A program made the position numbers and the translations under genes. A DNA stretch of 64,000 nt from positions 4,960,001 to 5,024,000 of the forward strand of contig NC_019892.1 in the NCBI RefSeq assembly GCF_000242455.2, written 5' to 3'. The stretch is from Singulisphaera acidiphila DSM 18658. Its GTDB lineage: Bacteria > Planctomycetota > Planctomycetia > Isosphaerales > Isosphaeraceae. The notes beneath the pieces were generated by a model. It was not told the origin of the DNA. It searched no databases and was given only the letters and a program-made list of their open reading frames with translations. The first letter of the stretch is position 1. The number at the start of each line of letters is the position of its first letter. This document shows, piece after piece, positions 27,963-36,919 of the stretch.

Positions 27963-28439
27963 GGGGTATGTCCGTATTCGATCGATACCCCTGGAAAACC
28001 TTTCGATGTCGGTGTCGATTGCAGCCCCGAAGGGGCGACCGTTTCTAGCCAGGGGTGAAACCCCTGGAAACAGGATGAACTCAAATCAATATGAATTGCA
28101 GCCCCGAAGGGGCGACCGTTAAAGGCGTCAGGCTTATTCAAACGGTCGCCCCTTCGGGGCTGCGGAGACCTCATCTGCCGCGTCTCTTCCAGGAGTTTCA
28201 CCCCTGGCTAGAAACGGTCGCCCCTTGGAACGCTGACGAAACGACTTCCCAGTACCGAACCACCCGTTCCCACAGAAATCAGGAAGTTGTTTCGTCAGCG
28301 TTCCAAGGGGCTCCCAGAAAGGAATTGCAAAATTATGAGGATAATTTTGTTTAAATCATATCCAGGGGCTTGCGCCCCTGGCTATTAACGGCCGCCCCTT
28401 CGGGGCTCCCAGAAATCTACCATTCGACGGTAAACGGAT
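27963..28439. repeat. array of GCAGCCCCGAAGGGGCGACC hairpin repeats
   Basis: No gene is seen in this stretch. It contains several copies of a GC-rich palindromic unit GCCCCGAAGGGGCGACCGT, interspersed with a second unit of the type CCAGGGGTGAAACCCCTGG. The clearest module, 28098-28163, is two inverted GCAGCCCC... arms around a loop containing GCGTCAGGCTTATTCAAA. Related modules lie at 28832-28895, 33789-33854 and 34060-34124. Reading frames through these are repetitive and spurious. Confidence 0.85.
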
Positions 28440-28682
28440 TTAGGCGTTCGCGTCCAGGATTGCCTGGGTCCGCTCCGCGTCATCGCTCCGAACAAGGTCG
28501 ATCACTACCACGGCCGGGTTCCCCCCCAAGGATATCGCGTCTTCGTCCACCCGGTGGGGGATCTTGTTGTCCAGGAGCAGGCGCCGGACCCGATCCAACT
28601 GCGAGACAGGAACCATGATGTAAGGCCCCGCAGTGCCGTCGGTCGAGACCCGAAGTGGTCGCCGTGTGGTTGTATCGATCAT
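28440..28682 (-). CDS. small unknown protein, 80 residues
   Basis: This is a short soluble protein, MIDTTTRRPLRVSTDGTAGP at the start, then VPVSQLDRVRRLLLDNKIPH and AVVVIDLVRSDDAERTQAIL. It looks like a small alpha/beta fold with an amphipathic helix in the middle. No family is recognised. The ATG at 28682 is preceded by GAAGGGGG at 8 bases, which supports translation; a TTG six codons earlier is possible. It stands between two hairpin-repeat regions, without an operon partner. Confidence 0.6.
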   Translation of the reverse strand: MIDTTTRRPLRVSTDGTAGPYIMVPVSQLDRVRRLLLDNKIPHRVDEDAISLGGNPAVVVIDLVRSDDAERTQAILDANA

Positions 28683-28831
28683 GTCAGTAGCCCCCTTCAA
28701 GGCTTGGGGTCAGTCTCCCAAAAGCGTCATCGAGCGACCCCTCTCATGAAACTTCAACCAGCATGATGATAACGCGTTTGGTGAGGGTTGGGCAGCCGGG
28801 CGAGGGGCAACCTTCGTTCCGGTTGGTAATT

Positions 28832-28895
28832 GCAGCCCTGGAGGGGCGACCGTCAGCATCAGGCCAATACCTTTGCGGGTCGCCCCTTCGGGAGC
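28832..28895. repeat. hairpin repeat module
   Basis: An inverted GCAGCCCTGGAGGGGCGACC-type arm pair encloses a loop with CAGCATCAGGCCAATACC, similar to the loops of modules at 33789 and 34060. It sits in the 263-bp gap before the end of the next minus-strand gene. Confidence 0.8.
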
Positions 28896-28945
28896 AAGAA
28901 TTCTGCGGATTTGAAACGGCGTTGGGGGCCGTCGTGCTCACTCAC

Positions 28946-30667
28946 TCACGGCACCTGCCGGTTGAGCTTGAGCAGCAGGCGTTCGGCGCGGAAGACGATT
29001 TCGACGTCCTTGTCTCTGAGGGCGTCTTCCAGGACCGGCACGGCGACGGGTCCGAGGTCGAAGAGCTGGGTCTCGGCCGTTTCGCGGGCCTTGGGTGCGG
29101 GATCGCCCAGCTTTTGCACGAGTTCTCGGGCCTTGTCCTGGAGGCGGGGGTCGATGCCGTGCATGACCAAGGCGGCGGTGCGGACGAACTTCTTGGGGCT
29201 GGGGAAGACGTCGAGGAGTACGGCGTCGTCGATCGCGTCGCGTGAGAAGTGAGCCAGGACGATCAGGCCGTCCGGGGCGAACAGGGCCTCGCTGTACTGG
29301 CCGAGCAGGGATTCGATCACCTCGTCACGCAGGCCCTGCGCAGCCAGGCGCCGGGTGTATGAGTCGCGGGTGAGCTCGCGGTAGGACGGGTCCGAGGCCT
29401 TCAACGGCTTCGAGAGCGTGAGCTTGACCGGAGGGCCTTCGATCACGGCCCCCTTCTTGCCCGAGTCTTCCGCGAGCCGGGCGGCCGTGGTGATGAAGAG
29501 GCTGCCGTCTTCAGTGACGCGGTAGCTCAGGCCGATCGTCCCGAGCACTTCGGCCAGGGCGTCGCGGGCGGCGATGTTGGGCGCCTTCAGGCTCATCGTC
29601 TTGCCGAGGTCGACCTCCTCCTTGATGAGCGTCTTATCGTCCAACTCGTAGCGGACCCGGGCCTGGCCCGTGACGAGGTCGAGGACCTCCTTGCGAGGGG
29701 CCTGCTCGACGTTCACGTTGATCGGCCGGTTGAGGATCTGGTCCACGCGAGCCCGGACATCCGCGTCCCCTTCCGCCGGCAACGGCTTGGGCTCGTCCTT
29801 CTCCTTATCTTTGTCCTTCTCCTTCTTCGCGTCGGTCTCAGCCTTCTCGAAGACCTCGTTGGCCTTCTCGGAGGCCGGCTTCTTTTTGCGTTCCTGCTCC
29901 TCCTTTTCCTTGGCCTTCTTGACCGACCCCTCATCCTTCCCTTCCGGGGTGGCCGAGGGGAGTTCGTCGAGCCAGCCGACGCGATAGCCGCCGTCCGTGG
30001 GGGCGATTACGGCGACGTCGAGGAGTTTCAGCCCGGTCAGGTTTTGCAGGGTGTACTCGTCAGGCCCCCCCCGAAGCTTGAGCGGGATCGGGATGGCGAG
30101 CTCGGTGTCGTAGGCGAGGAACCGCTCGGCCCGCGACTCGCGCTGATGGTAGAGAGCGGACTCGACCTTGCGGAGCTGGGGGAGCCAGTGGGCTTCCGGG
30201 AGAAAGCCGAGGGGCACGCCGGCGGCGAGGGCCTTGGTCAGGTCGGACTTGAACCATTGGATCCGCCCTGCGCGTTCGCTCCCGGGCGGCCAGTGGGCGA
30301 CGAGCGTCCCTTTCTTGACGCGGAGGTCGATGTCGAGGTCGCGGCTCGGCTCGCCGAAGAACTGGACGACCGAGATCGGCGCGATCGGGAACTTGCCGAC
30401 CAGCTCCTTGCCTTCGAGCTTCGGCCGGCTCGTGCCGACGACGCCGGGCATCGCGTTCTTATAAACACGCGTCCCGTTGAGCGTGAGCTGGGCCGGGCTG
30501 GTGACCCAGATCGACCAGTCGTAGACCTCGATGGCCGGCTGAGGCTTGTCGTCCTCCGCAAGGGCGGCCGGCAACCATGCGCCGATGAGGCTGAGCGCGA
30601 GCAAAGGGGCGAGCCGGAACGAGAACGATCGGCCGAGAGACTGACGCATGATGATGGGTCGACTCAT
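28946..30667 (-). CDS. secreted planctomycete protein with charged linker
   Basis: This is a 573-residue protein with a signal peptide (about residues 1-38). Residues about 40-245 hold a beta-rich region (YDWSIWVTSPAQLTLNGTRV). A highly charged Lys/Glu linker follows (about 248-300; KEKEEQERKKKPASEKA). The rest has a small domain with ITTAARLAEDSGK, resembling a secretin/STN-type short domain, and a helical C-terminus (DALRDKDVEIVFRAERLLLK) that may be a HEAT-like repeat. No named family is recognised; relatives appear to be planctomycete-specific. Its ATG overlaps the upstream gene stop by 4 bp, so the two are coupled and probably work together. Confidence 0.8.
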   Translation of the reverse strand: MSRPIIMRQSLGRSFSFRLAPLLALSLIGAWLPAALAEDDKPQPAIEVYDWSIWVTSPAQLTLNGTRVYKNAMPGVVGTSRPKLEGKELVGKFPIAPISVVQFFGEPSRDLDIDLRVKKGTLVAHWPPGSERAGRIQWFKSDLTKALAAGVPLGFLPEAHWLPQLRKVESALYHQRESRAERFLAYDTELAIPIPLKLRGGPDEYTLQNLTGLKLLDVAVIAPTDGGYRVGWLDELPSATPEGKDEGSVKKAKEKEEQERKKKPASEKANEVFEKAETDAKKEKDKDKEKDEPKPLPAEGDADVRARVDQILNRPINVNVEQAPRKEVLDLVTGQARVRYELDDKTLIKEEVDLGKTMSLKAPNIAARDALAEVLGTIGLSYRVTEDGSLFITTAARLAEDSGKKGAVIEGPPVKLTLSKPLKASDPSYRELTRDSYTRRLAAQGLRDEVIESLLGQYSEALFAPDGLIVLAHFSRDAIDDAVLLDVFPSPKKFVRTAALVMHGIDPRLQDKARELVQKLGDPAPKARETAETQLFDLGPVAVPVLEDALRDKDVEIVFRAERLLLKLNRQVP

Positions 30668-33585
30668 TTGCCGCTCCCGGGTTTCGTGGTCGTATTCGTG
30701 GGCGTGGGTGTCTTCGTGTTCTGCGGTTCGGGGGAACCCGGTTTCGCGGCGTCGGCGGGAGCCGTCTTGGCGGCGACCTCAGTCTTTGTCGGCGGCGGCT
30801 TTCGGAAGAGGCGGGCGTTCGCCCAGATGACGCGGTCGCCCGTGTCCTGGTCGGGGCCGAAGTCGATGAGGAGTTTGAGCTGCTTGGCTTTTGCGACCGG
30901 CAGCGAGAGCTTGACGGGGGGGGCGTCGGCCCGGAGGTCGGGGTTGGCGTAGATTTCCTTGCCGTCGGCGAAGACGCGGCAGTCCACCCGCCCCAGCTTC
31001 TTGGCGTCGTCGTCGAACCCGACGACGGCCTCGAACGTGGTGTACTCGCCGTTCAGGTCATACGTCAGGGCGGATCGGGAGTGGACGGCCAGGCCGTGTT
31101 CATAGGTGATTCCGTCCACCTTGAGCGGAGCGCCGGCGAGATTGACGTCCTTGCGCCAGGGGGAGCGGCGGGTGAAGAAGGGGGTCTCGTCGACCCGGCT
31201 CGGTTCGAGGTCCGACAGGTAGGTCATTTGCCCCCCTTGGAACCGGACGCTACGGACCTCGGCGGCGGGGAGGTCGAGGCTCTGGCCCCAGGCGGTCTCG
31301 ATCTTCCAGGTCTTGGCCTCCAAGGTCTTCCAGAGGCCCGAGACGACAATGCCGCCGGCCATCGAGAAGGTCGGGCGCAACCCGTCGGGCCGCTCGGGCT
31401 CCGGCCGCGCGGCGAGGACCAGGCCCTCTACCTGCTTGAGGGGAAGCGACCGGGTCTTCTCCTGGAAGTGGAAGAGCAGCTTGTCCTCCTTCGTCCCCTC
31501 GGCGATGCCCGGGATCGCCACGATCTCGTCGTCCTTGGAACGCGCCAGGAGGAGGTCCTCGGTCCCTCGCGTTCGGAGCCGCTTGGCGAACGACTCGGCC
31601 GACTCCTTATGCTCGGGAAGTCCCATGTAGATCCCGATGACGCGAGCGAGCGGGACGGTCAGGCGGTCTCCCCAGGGGGTCTGGAGGCGTAACGAATCTT
31701 CGCCGAGGCCCTCGAACTTGCCGAAGAGCTGTTCGTCGCCGGTCAGGTAGACGCGGGCGTCGAGCGAAGGGGCAGGGGCTGTCGGGTCGACGGCGAGTTT
31801 GGGGTCGGACCGTTTGTCCGACTTGATGGTGGCGTTGGCATTCTGGCCGTCGGCGTAGGTGATGTTGACGGTCAGGTCCTTGCCGTTGAGGTCGCCGGCC
31901 GGGGGCTCCAGGAACAGGTCGGCCCAGGTCTCGGTCCCAGCGCGGCGGACGACCAGCGGCCAGTCGCGCGAGTCGGAGGTGTCCAGCCGCCAGGCGGCTG
32001 GGCCCTTGTCGGTCTGCGCATTGATCGTGACTTGCTTGATGGCTGCCGTCCGCAAGTTGGCGAGGGTCAGGTGCAAGTCGCAAATCCCGTTCGGCTTGGG
32101 CTCGACCTTGGGGATTTTCGCAGGGGTCACCGTCCCCGGCGGCGGCGCGAGGACGTCGTCCGTCTTGGTGTCCGACTTCGCTACGGCTCCGTCCTTGGGC
32201 GCTTCCAGGCCGGGCCTGGTGAAGTCCAGGTTCGGTTGGCCAAGGACGCGGCCGGAGAGGGTCAAAGCCTTCTCGAACGCGATCCCTTCCACCTCATCCA
32301 GCGGGACCCGCGCCTTGGGCTCGACCTTCGGCGGTGGCGTTGGCTTGGGGGCTTCCTTGGCGTTGGCGTCTTTCGGTTTGTCCTTGGCGTCTTCCTTGGG
32401 CTTGTCCTTGGTGTCTTCCTTGGGCTTATCCTTGGCGTCTTCCTTGGGCTTGTCCTTGGTATCTTCCTTGGGCTTGTCCTTGGTGTCTTCCTTGGGCTTG
32501 TCCTTGGTGTCTTCCTTGGGCTTGTCCTTGGTGTCTTCCTTGGGCTTGTCTTTGGCGTCGGTGTCCTTTGCCTTTTCGGTGGCGTTCTCCTTGACCGGGG
32601 ATCCCCCCGTCTCCTTCTCGGCCTTGGCCTGGTCCGGCTTTGCCGCCTCGGTGGCGGGCGGGGAAGCGGCTCCTGCCGGTTTCGCCTCGCCGGGAGTGGC
32701 TGCCGCCTTCGGGCCGGGAGTGGTCGGGGGCGTGGCGGGAGGGGCGACGGGAGGCGGGCCGCCGACGATGAGCTTGCCCCCTTCGAGGGCGGTCGGTTCG
32801 CCGTGGAAGATTTCGCCGAAGACGGTGCGGACTTCGGTCCCGAGGCCGTTGATGCGATCGGCGCGGACGGTCAGGTCGCGGAGGACGATGTCGAGGCCCT
32901 CGGCCCCGTTGCGGTTAACGGCGAACAGCTTCACGCCCGCGATATCGCCTGCGCCCAGCTCGATCTGCCCGAGGTAGCGGCCTGATCCCGACTCGCCGTC
33001 GAGAACGTGGTAGCGGACGGTCGAGCCCTCGCGCTTGAGTTCCAGCCGGAACGCCTCTCCCTTGGCCGGGAAGGTCTGACGCGGCAGCTTGGGAGGCTTG
33101 CCGCCCGGCTGTGGCATCCCCATCCCCTGCATGGCCATCATTTGCATCTGCATTTGCATCTGCATGCCCTGGGGACCTTGGGCGTTGCCTGCCTTGCCGA
33201 TCGAGCGGTAGACGTTCGCGCCGGTGGTCTCGACCAGGCGGACGAGCGTGGCGTCGGGCTGGTCGACGTTCTGGGTCGCGATCGCCAGGCCGACCGCCGT
33301 CCCATCATCCTGCGCGGGCTTGGGGAGCTTGCGCACGACGAAGTTGGCCGTGATCGTGAAGTTGCCGCCGAACTTCAGCGTCTGCGGCGTTTTCCAGCCG
33401 GTCTCGGCCTCGCCGGGCGCGAGCGTGATGTGTAGGCCATCATCCTCGCGCTTGACCTGCTTCTTCTCGCCGTACGACTCGGCATCGAGCGTCGCCTGCT
33501 CGATCTTCTTGGCGTCGAGCGGTCGGGAATATTCGTGGACGTCGCCGGTGAGGAGACTGACCCAAAGCAGAACCACGCGGTGCAT
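30664..33585 (-). CDS. large secreted protein with NPCBM-like C-terminal domain and DKPKED repeats
   Basis: This is a 973-residue protein with a short signal peptide (MHRVVLLWVSLLTGDV). The N-terminal region (about 30-260) is beta-rich and resembles a laminin-G/concanavalin-type fold. A Met/Gln-rich run (GMQMQMQMQMMAMQGMGM) lies near residue 150. A low-complexity region (about 285-430) includes eight DKPKED(T/A) octapeptides. The C-terminal domain (about 815-945) looks like NPCBM, a carbohydrate-binding domain: GLAVHSRSALTYDLNGEYTT, VGFDDDAKKLGRVDCRVFAD and IDFGPDQDTGDRVIWANARL. A GTG at 33624 is an alternative start; the ATG at 33585 follows GAGGG. It probably acts at the cell surface or periplasm on a glycan, with the coupled gene downstream. 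Confidence 0.85.
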   Translation of the reverse strand: MHRVVLLWVSLLTGDVHEYSRPLDAKKIEQATLDAESYGEKKQVKREDDGLHITLAPGEAETGWKTPQTLKFGGNFTITANFVVRKLPKPAQDDGTAVGLAIATQNVDQPDATLVRLVETTGANVYRSIGKAGNAQGPQGMQMQMQMQMMAMQGMGMPQPGGKPPKLPRQTFPAKGEAFRLELKREGSTVRYHVLDGESGSGRYLGQIELGAGDIAGVKLFAVNRNGAEGLDIVLRDLTVRADRINGLGTEVRTVFGEIFHGEPTALEGGKLIVGGPPPVAPPATPPTTPGPKAAATPGEAKPAGAASPPATEAAKPDQAKAEKETGGSPVKENATEKAKDTDAKDKPKEDTKDKPKEDTKDKPKEDTKDKPKEDTKDKPKEDAKDKPKEDTKDKPKEDAKDKPKDANAKEAPKPTPPPKVEPKARVPLDEVEGIAFEKALTLSGRVLGQPNLDFTRPGLEAPKDGAVAKSDTKTDDVLAPPPGTVTPAKIPKVEPKPNGICDLHLTLANLRTAAIKQVTINAQTDKGPAAWRLDTSDSRDWPLVVRRAGTETWADLFLEPPAGDLNGKDLTVNITYADGQNANATIKSDKRSDPKLAVDPTAPAPSLDARVYLTGDEQLFGKFEGLGEDSLRLQTPWGDRLTVPLARVIGIYMGLPEHKESAESFAKRLRTRGTEDLLLARSKDDEIVAIPGIAEGTKEDKLLFHFQEKTRSLPLKQVEGLVLAARPEPERPDGLRPTFSMAGGIVVSGLWKTLEAKTWKIETAWGQSLDLPAAEVRSVRFQGGQMTYLSDLEPSRVDETPFFTRRSPWRKDVNLAGAPLKVDGITYEHGLAVHSRSALTYDLNGEYTTFEAVVGFDDDAKKLGRVDCRVFADGKEIYANPDLRADAPPVKLSLPVAKAKQLKLLIDFGPDQDTGDRVIWANARLFRKPPPTKTEVAAKTAPADAAKPGSPEPQNTKTPTPTNTTTKPGSGK
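32363..32559 (-). repeat. 24-bp coding tandem repeat (DKPKED octapeptides)
   Basis: Eight near-identical 24-nt units encode DKPKED(T/A)K, plus a ninth divergent unit (DKPKDAN). Unit sequences differ mainly at one Thr/Ala codon. It is an in-frame, coding tandem repeat likely to vary in copy number between strains. Confidence 0.9.
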
Positions 33586-34207
33586 CGCATGCCCTCGATC
33601 GATGAACGCCGCGAGCTGGGCCACCTCCCTTTGAACGGGGCCGAGCGACGGGCGGGCTTGGGTCGGGCCGCCTTCAACGGGCGGCCATGTTGTGTCGGGA
33701 ACGAATCTTTGGCAGTCCCGGAGGGGCGGCCGTCTCTATCACCAGGGGTGCAACCCCTGGAAACAGCGGATCGACATTTTTGTGATTTGCAGCCCCGAAG
33801 GGGCGACCGTCAGTATCAGGCCAACACGTTTGACGGTCGCCCCTTCGGGGCTGCGGTAAAACGAAACAGGTTTTGGGCATTTGTCGTTTTCAGGGGTTTC
33901 ACCCCTGGCTATTAACGGTCGCCCCTTCGGGGCTGCAAGGGATCCGATTGCTGGGGGAGGAGGACACAGGTTATGCATGTTTTTTTAGCCCCGGAGGGGC
34001 GACCGTATCTAGCCAGGGGTGAAACCCCTGGGAAAAACGGATCGACATTTTTATGATTTGCAGCCCCGGAGGGGCGACCGTCCGAACCAGGCCAACACGT
34101 TTGACGGTCGCCCTTTCAGGACTAAAAAACCTGGACATGATCGACTGTGTGGCGGTTACCAACCTGCCGGGCATCAAACCCGGCAGGTTCGTCTTCGTCA
34201 GGTCAGA
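33586..34207. repeat. second array of hairpin repeats
   Basis: This 622-bp gap holds no recognised gene. From about 33715 to 34124 there are about six GCCCCGAAGGGGCGACCGT-type units and two or three CCAGGGGTGAAACCCCTGG-type units in alternation. Modules 33789-33854 and 34060-34124 share the loop text CAGGCCAACACGTTTG. At 34160-34190 a small stem CCTGCCGGG/CCCGGCAGG occurs directly upstream (plus sense) of the small-gene end and may act as its terminator on the minus strand. Confidence 0.85.
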
Positions 34208-34726
34208 TCAGGGGGTCTCGTCCGCTTTCGTGGGGGCGCTCGACGCCTTCGCCTGGGCCGACGAGCTGCTCTTCTCTTCGGCGAGGCGACGGTAGTAGCG
34301 TTCGAGCACGGTGCGGTACTCGGGCGGGAACCCTTCGGACATTGATTGGAGGATGCGGTCGCGCTCGCGGCCCGAGAGCTTGCCCCAATCTTTGCCCGTA
34401 TCGCTTGGGTTGAGAAGGGTGCCGATTCCGCCCGAGCCGCTGCTGATGGTCGAGTCGGCCATGCCTTTGTTCGGGTTGTTGCGCTTCATGCCGCTCTTGC
34501 AGGCCTGGCATTGCTTTTCCAGGGAGGCGATGAGCTCGTCGAGGTCCTGGACGATCGCCTTCTGTTCGGTTTGGACCGGCTTGCCGGTTTCGGTCCGGTT
34601 CAGCTCGTCGGTGACGTTGGCCATCTTCAGGGCGATCGCCGCCGCCGGCGGATCGGCCGCGAAGGCGGGTTGGAGCAGACACGACATCAGCGCGGAGGCG
34701 CCCAGGATGCGGATGTTCTGTCTCAT
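34208..34726 (-). CDS. small secreted CxxC protein, last gene of the MoxR-type operon
   Basis: This is a 172-residue protein with a signal peptide (ILGASALMSCLLQPAFAADP). The mature part is helical (IVQDLDELIASLEKQCQACK) with a CQAC motif, then a Ser/Gly-rich linker and a conserved C-terminal helix with LSGRERDRILQSMSEGFPPE and YRTVLERYYRRLAEEK. The latter segment is typical of small planctomycete proteins encoded after DUF4175-like genes. Two adjacent ATG codons exist; the one at 34726 has the better spacing to GAGG. No function is known. It lies 120 bp after the coiled-coil gene. Confidence 0.8.
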   Translation of the reverse strand: MRQNIRILGASALMSCLLQPAFAADPPAAAIALKMANVTDELNRTETGKPVQTEQKAIVQDLDELIASLEKQCQACKSGMKRNNPNKGMADSTISSGSGGIGTLLNPSDTGKDWGKLSGRERDRILQSMSEGFPPEYRTVLERYYRRLAEEKSSSSAQAKASSAPTKADETP

Positions 34727-34846
34727 CATCACCTCGTTGGTCTTGGGGGATCAGTAAGAGAAGTCGGGTCAAATTACGTTACGGTTACGTTACGTCCACA
34801 GTCTGCCCCTCTCGACTTTTTCCGTCGAAAGGGCCGGGTCATCAAA

Positions 34847-36919
34847 TCAAGGGTTGTCGTCGGGGTTTTCCAGGCGCTCGGCGATCTTCGCGAGCGACTC
34901 GCGGATCTCATCTTGGGAGGCTTCGAGGGCCTCGACTTCACGACGGAGGGCGGGGGGCAGTTCGGAAATATCGGGCCGGGACTTATCGACCCCCACCGTG
35001 TCGTCATTGAGCCGGGACTGGAGCATCCGGATCATCTTGAGCTCGGCGACGAGTCGGTTCAGCTCGCGTTCGCGTTCCCGCAAGTCCGAAGGGAGCGGCG
35101 AGCCGGGGGGGGGCGGGGTGCCGGGAGGGAGGCGGCGGATCGCCTGGAGCAGGCCGAGCAAGTCTTCCTCGACCCGGATTTCCAGGGCGATCGTGCGAGG
35201 GGCGACGTCACCCGCCTTCAACCAGCCTTCGATGTTCCGCATCTCGCGGCCGAGGACGCGGAGCGTCGTGGGCAGGGCGATGCCGAACTCGGTCTCTTCG
35301 ACCAAGGCAAGCAAATGCTCGGTCCGCTCGCCCAGCTCGGCCTCTTTCTTGGAGAGGCCGGACACCGCGATTAGCGCGGTCCGCGACTTCTGGAGGACGC
35401 GCGGGGCTTGCGCTTGGGTCGTCTCGCGGATCGCGGCCTGAAGCTCATGCATCTCGGTGAGCTCGGCGACGAGCCGCGCTTGCAGCTCCTTGCGGAGCTC
35501 GACCAGCAGCTTCTCGACGGCCTGCGCGAGTTCCTCACGCGACTTCGTCAACGCCTCGAGCGCGGCCGACTGGTTGTCGGCCGCCGGCTCCGCTGCGGTC
35601 TGGCCCAGGCCCTCTTCGGCGGTCCGCATCGACCCGCTCGCGCGGATCAGGTCTTTGCGGAGGGCGACCCCGGTGTCTCCCAACCGGGCTGAGACTTCGG
35701 AGAGCGTGTCGGTCGCGGCTCGGTTCTTCGATTGATCCCCCTGGCGGCGCTTGAACTCGCCGTCGGCGATCGTCTGCTTCGATTGGGCGACCTGCTCGTC
35801 GAACCGGGTGAGCTCCTGGCCGATCATGGCGAGGGCCTTTTCCTCGGCTTCGACGGCCGCGTCGACGTCGGTCCCTTCGAGCAAGCTCACGGCGTCGCCC
35901 AGGTGGGCGTCGGCCCGGCGGAGGTGGGGGGGCTGAAGGTCCGCGAACAAAGGGTCGGTGGCGAGGGCGTTCGCCGTGTTCCGGATCTTGACTTCACGCT
36001 CGCGGATCGCGGCCTTTGCCTCTTTCACGGCGTCGCCGTTCGGGGGCGCGTTCTTGGTGTCGGCGACCAGAGCCTTCTGGTCGCGGGCGAGGGCTTCGAG
36101 GTCGGGCCGGCGGGCGGCCAGGCGGTCCAGCCCTTTCCGCTGCTCGATGGCGAACCGGGACCAGCCGAGCTCGCGTTTTTCTTCCTTGACGATCCGATCG
36201 AGCTGGCTGAGCGCTTCGCGCATCTGGCGGAGTCGAGCCACCTTGAGCTGGAAGTCGAGGTCTTCGGCCAGCAGCAGGTTACGGAGGTGCTCGAGCTTCG
36301 CGACGAGTTCGCGGACCTCGGTCTCGGCCTTGCTGAGCTGCGCGTCCTTCATGAACTTATGGGTCTCGCGCATCTGGTCGAGGATCTGCTCCTCACGCGA
36401 GAACTTCAAGGCCAGGCGGAGCCGGGAGGCGTTCTCTGGTTCGAGGCCGCGAAGCGCCTCGGAGAGCCGGAACATCCGCTCTTCCAACTCGGTCATCTGG
36501 GCGGCGACGTTCTCCTGGGTGAAGCCGATCGAGTCGCGTTCGGAGGCGGTCGCCTTCTTGGCCTGCTCCTTCTCCTTCGCCATCTTCTCGTCGTCGGCCT
36601 TCTGCTTTTCGTCGGCCTTCTTTTCGTCGTCAGCCTTTTTCTTCTCGTCGTCGGCCTTCTTGTCGTCAGCCTTCTTATCGTTGGGCTTCTTGTCGTCAGC
36701 CTTTTTATCGTCGGCTTTCTTGTCGTCAGCCTTTTTGTCGTCAGGCTTCTTTTCGTCGGCCTTCTCATCGTCGAAGACGCTGGCCGCCTTGGCTGCGTCT
36801 GGCTTGGCTTGCGCTTGGGCCAGGCGGGGCATGACGTGGGTTGCCGTGGCGATCCAGAGGAAGAGAGCCAGGCGGCCGGCCGTTATTCCTGGGCGGCGAT
36901 GCGTGCTAGGGCTTTTCAT
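34847..36919 (-). CDS. exported coiled-coil protein with Lys/Asp-rich repeats
   Basis: This is a 690-residue protein. After a signal peptide (about 1-38) comes a low-complexity region with tandem ADDKK/PDDKK/ADDEKK pentapeptides (about residues 50-125). The remainder is almost all helical with long heptad-type stretches, for example SEALRGLEPENASRLRLALK and REALSQLDRIVKEEKRELGW, so a long coiled coil is expected. No named family is recognised. The ATG at 36919 has GGAGG 6 bases upstream and overlaps the end of the DUF4175-like gene by 14 bp; a longer start at 36973 is less likely. By its place in the operon it may be a periplasmic scaffold for the membrane proteins. Confidence 0.82.
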   Translation of the reverse strand: MKSPSTHRRPGITAGRLALFLWIATATHVMPRLAQAQAKPDAAKAASVFDDEKADEKKPDDKKADDKKADDKKADDKKPNDKKADDKKADDEKKKADDEKKADEKQKADDEKMAKEKEQAKKATASERDSIGFTQENVAAQMTELEERMFRLSEALRGLEPENASRLRLALKFSREEQILDQMRETHKFMKDAQLSKAETEVRELVAKLEHLRNLLLAEDLDFQLKVARLRQMREALSQLDRIVKEEKRELGWSRFAIEQRKGLDRLAARRPDLEALARDQKALVADTKNAPPNGDAVKEAKAAIREREVKIRNTANALATDPLFADLQPPHLRRADAHLGDAVSLLEGTDVDAAVEAEEKALAMIGQELTRFDEQVAQSKQTIADGEFKRRQGDQSKNRAATDTLSEVSARLGDTGVALRKDLIRASGSMRTAEEGLGQTAAEPAADNQSAALEALTKSREELAQAVEKLLVELRKELQARLVAELTEMHELQAAIRETTQAQAPRVLQKSRTALIAVSGLSKKEAELGERTEHLLALVEETEFGIALPTTLRVLGREMRNIEGWLKAGDVAPRTIALEIRVEEDLLGLLQAIRRLPPGTPPPPGSPLPSDLRERERELNRLVAELKMIRMLQSRLNDDTVGVDKSRPDISELPPALRREVEALEASQDEIRESLAKIAERLENPDDNP

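Noticed and set aside
32363..32559. Regular 24-bp repeats considered as CRISPR
   Set aside because: Units are contiguous, in frame and encode octapeptides inside an intact gene.
27963..34130. Hairpin arrays considered as CRISPR
   Set aside because: The units are palindromes of variable spacing without unique spacers of constant length, and no cas genes are present.
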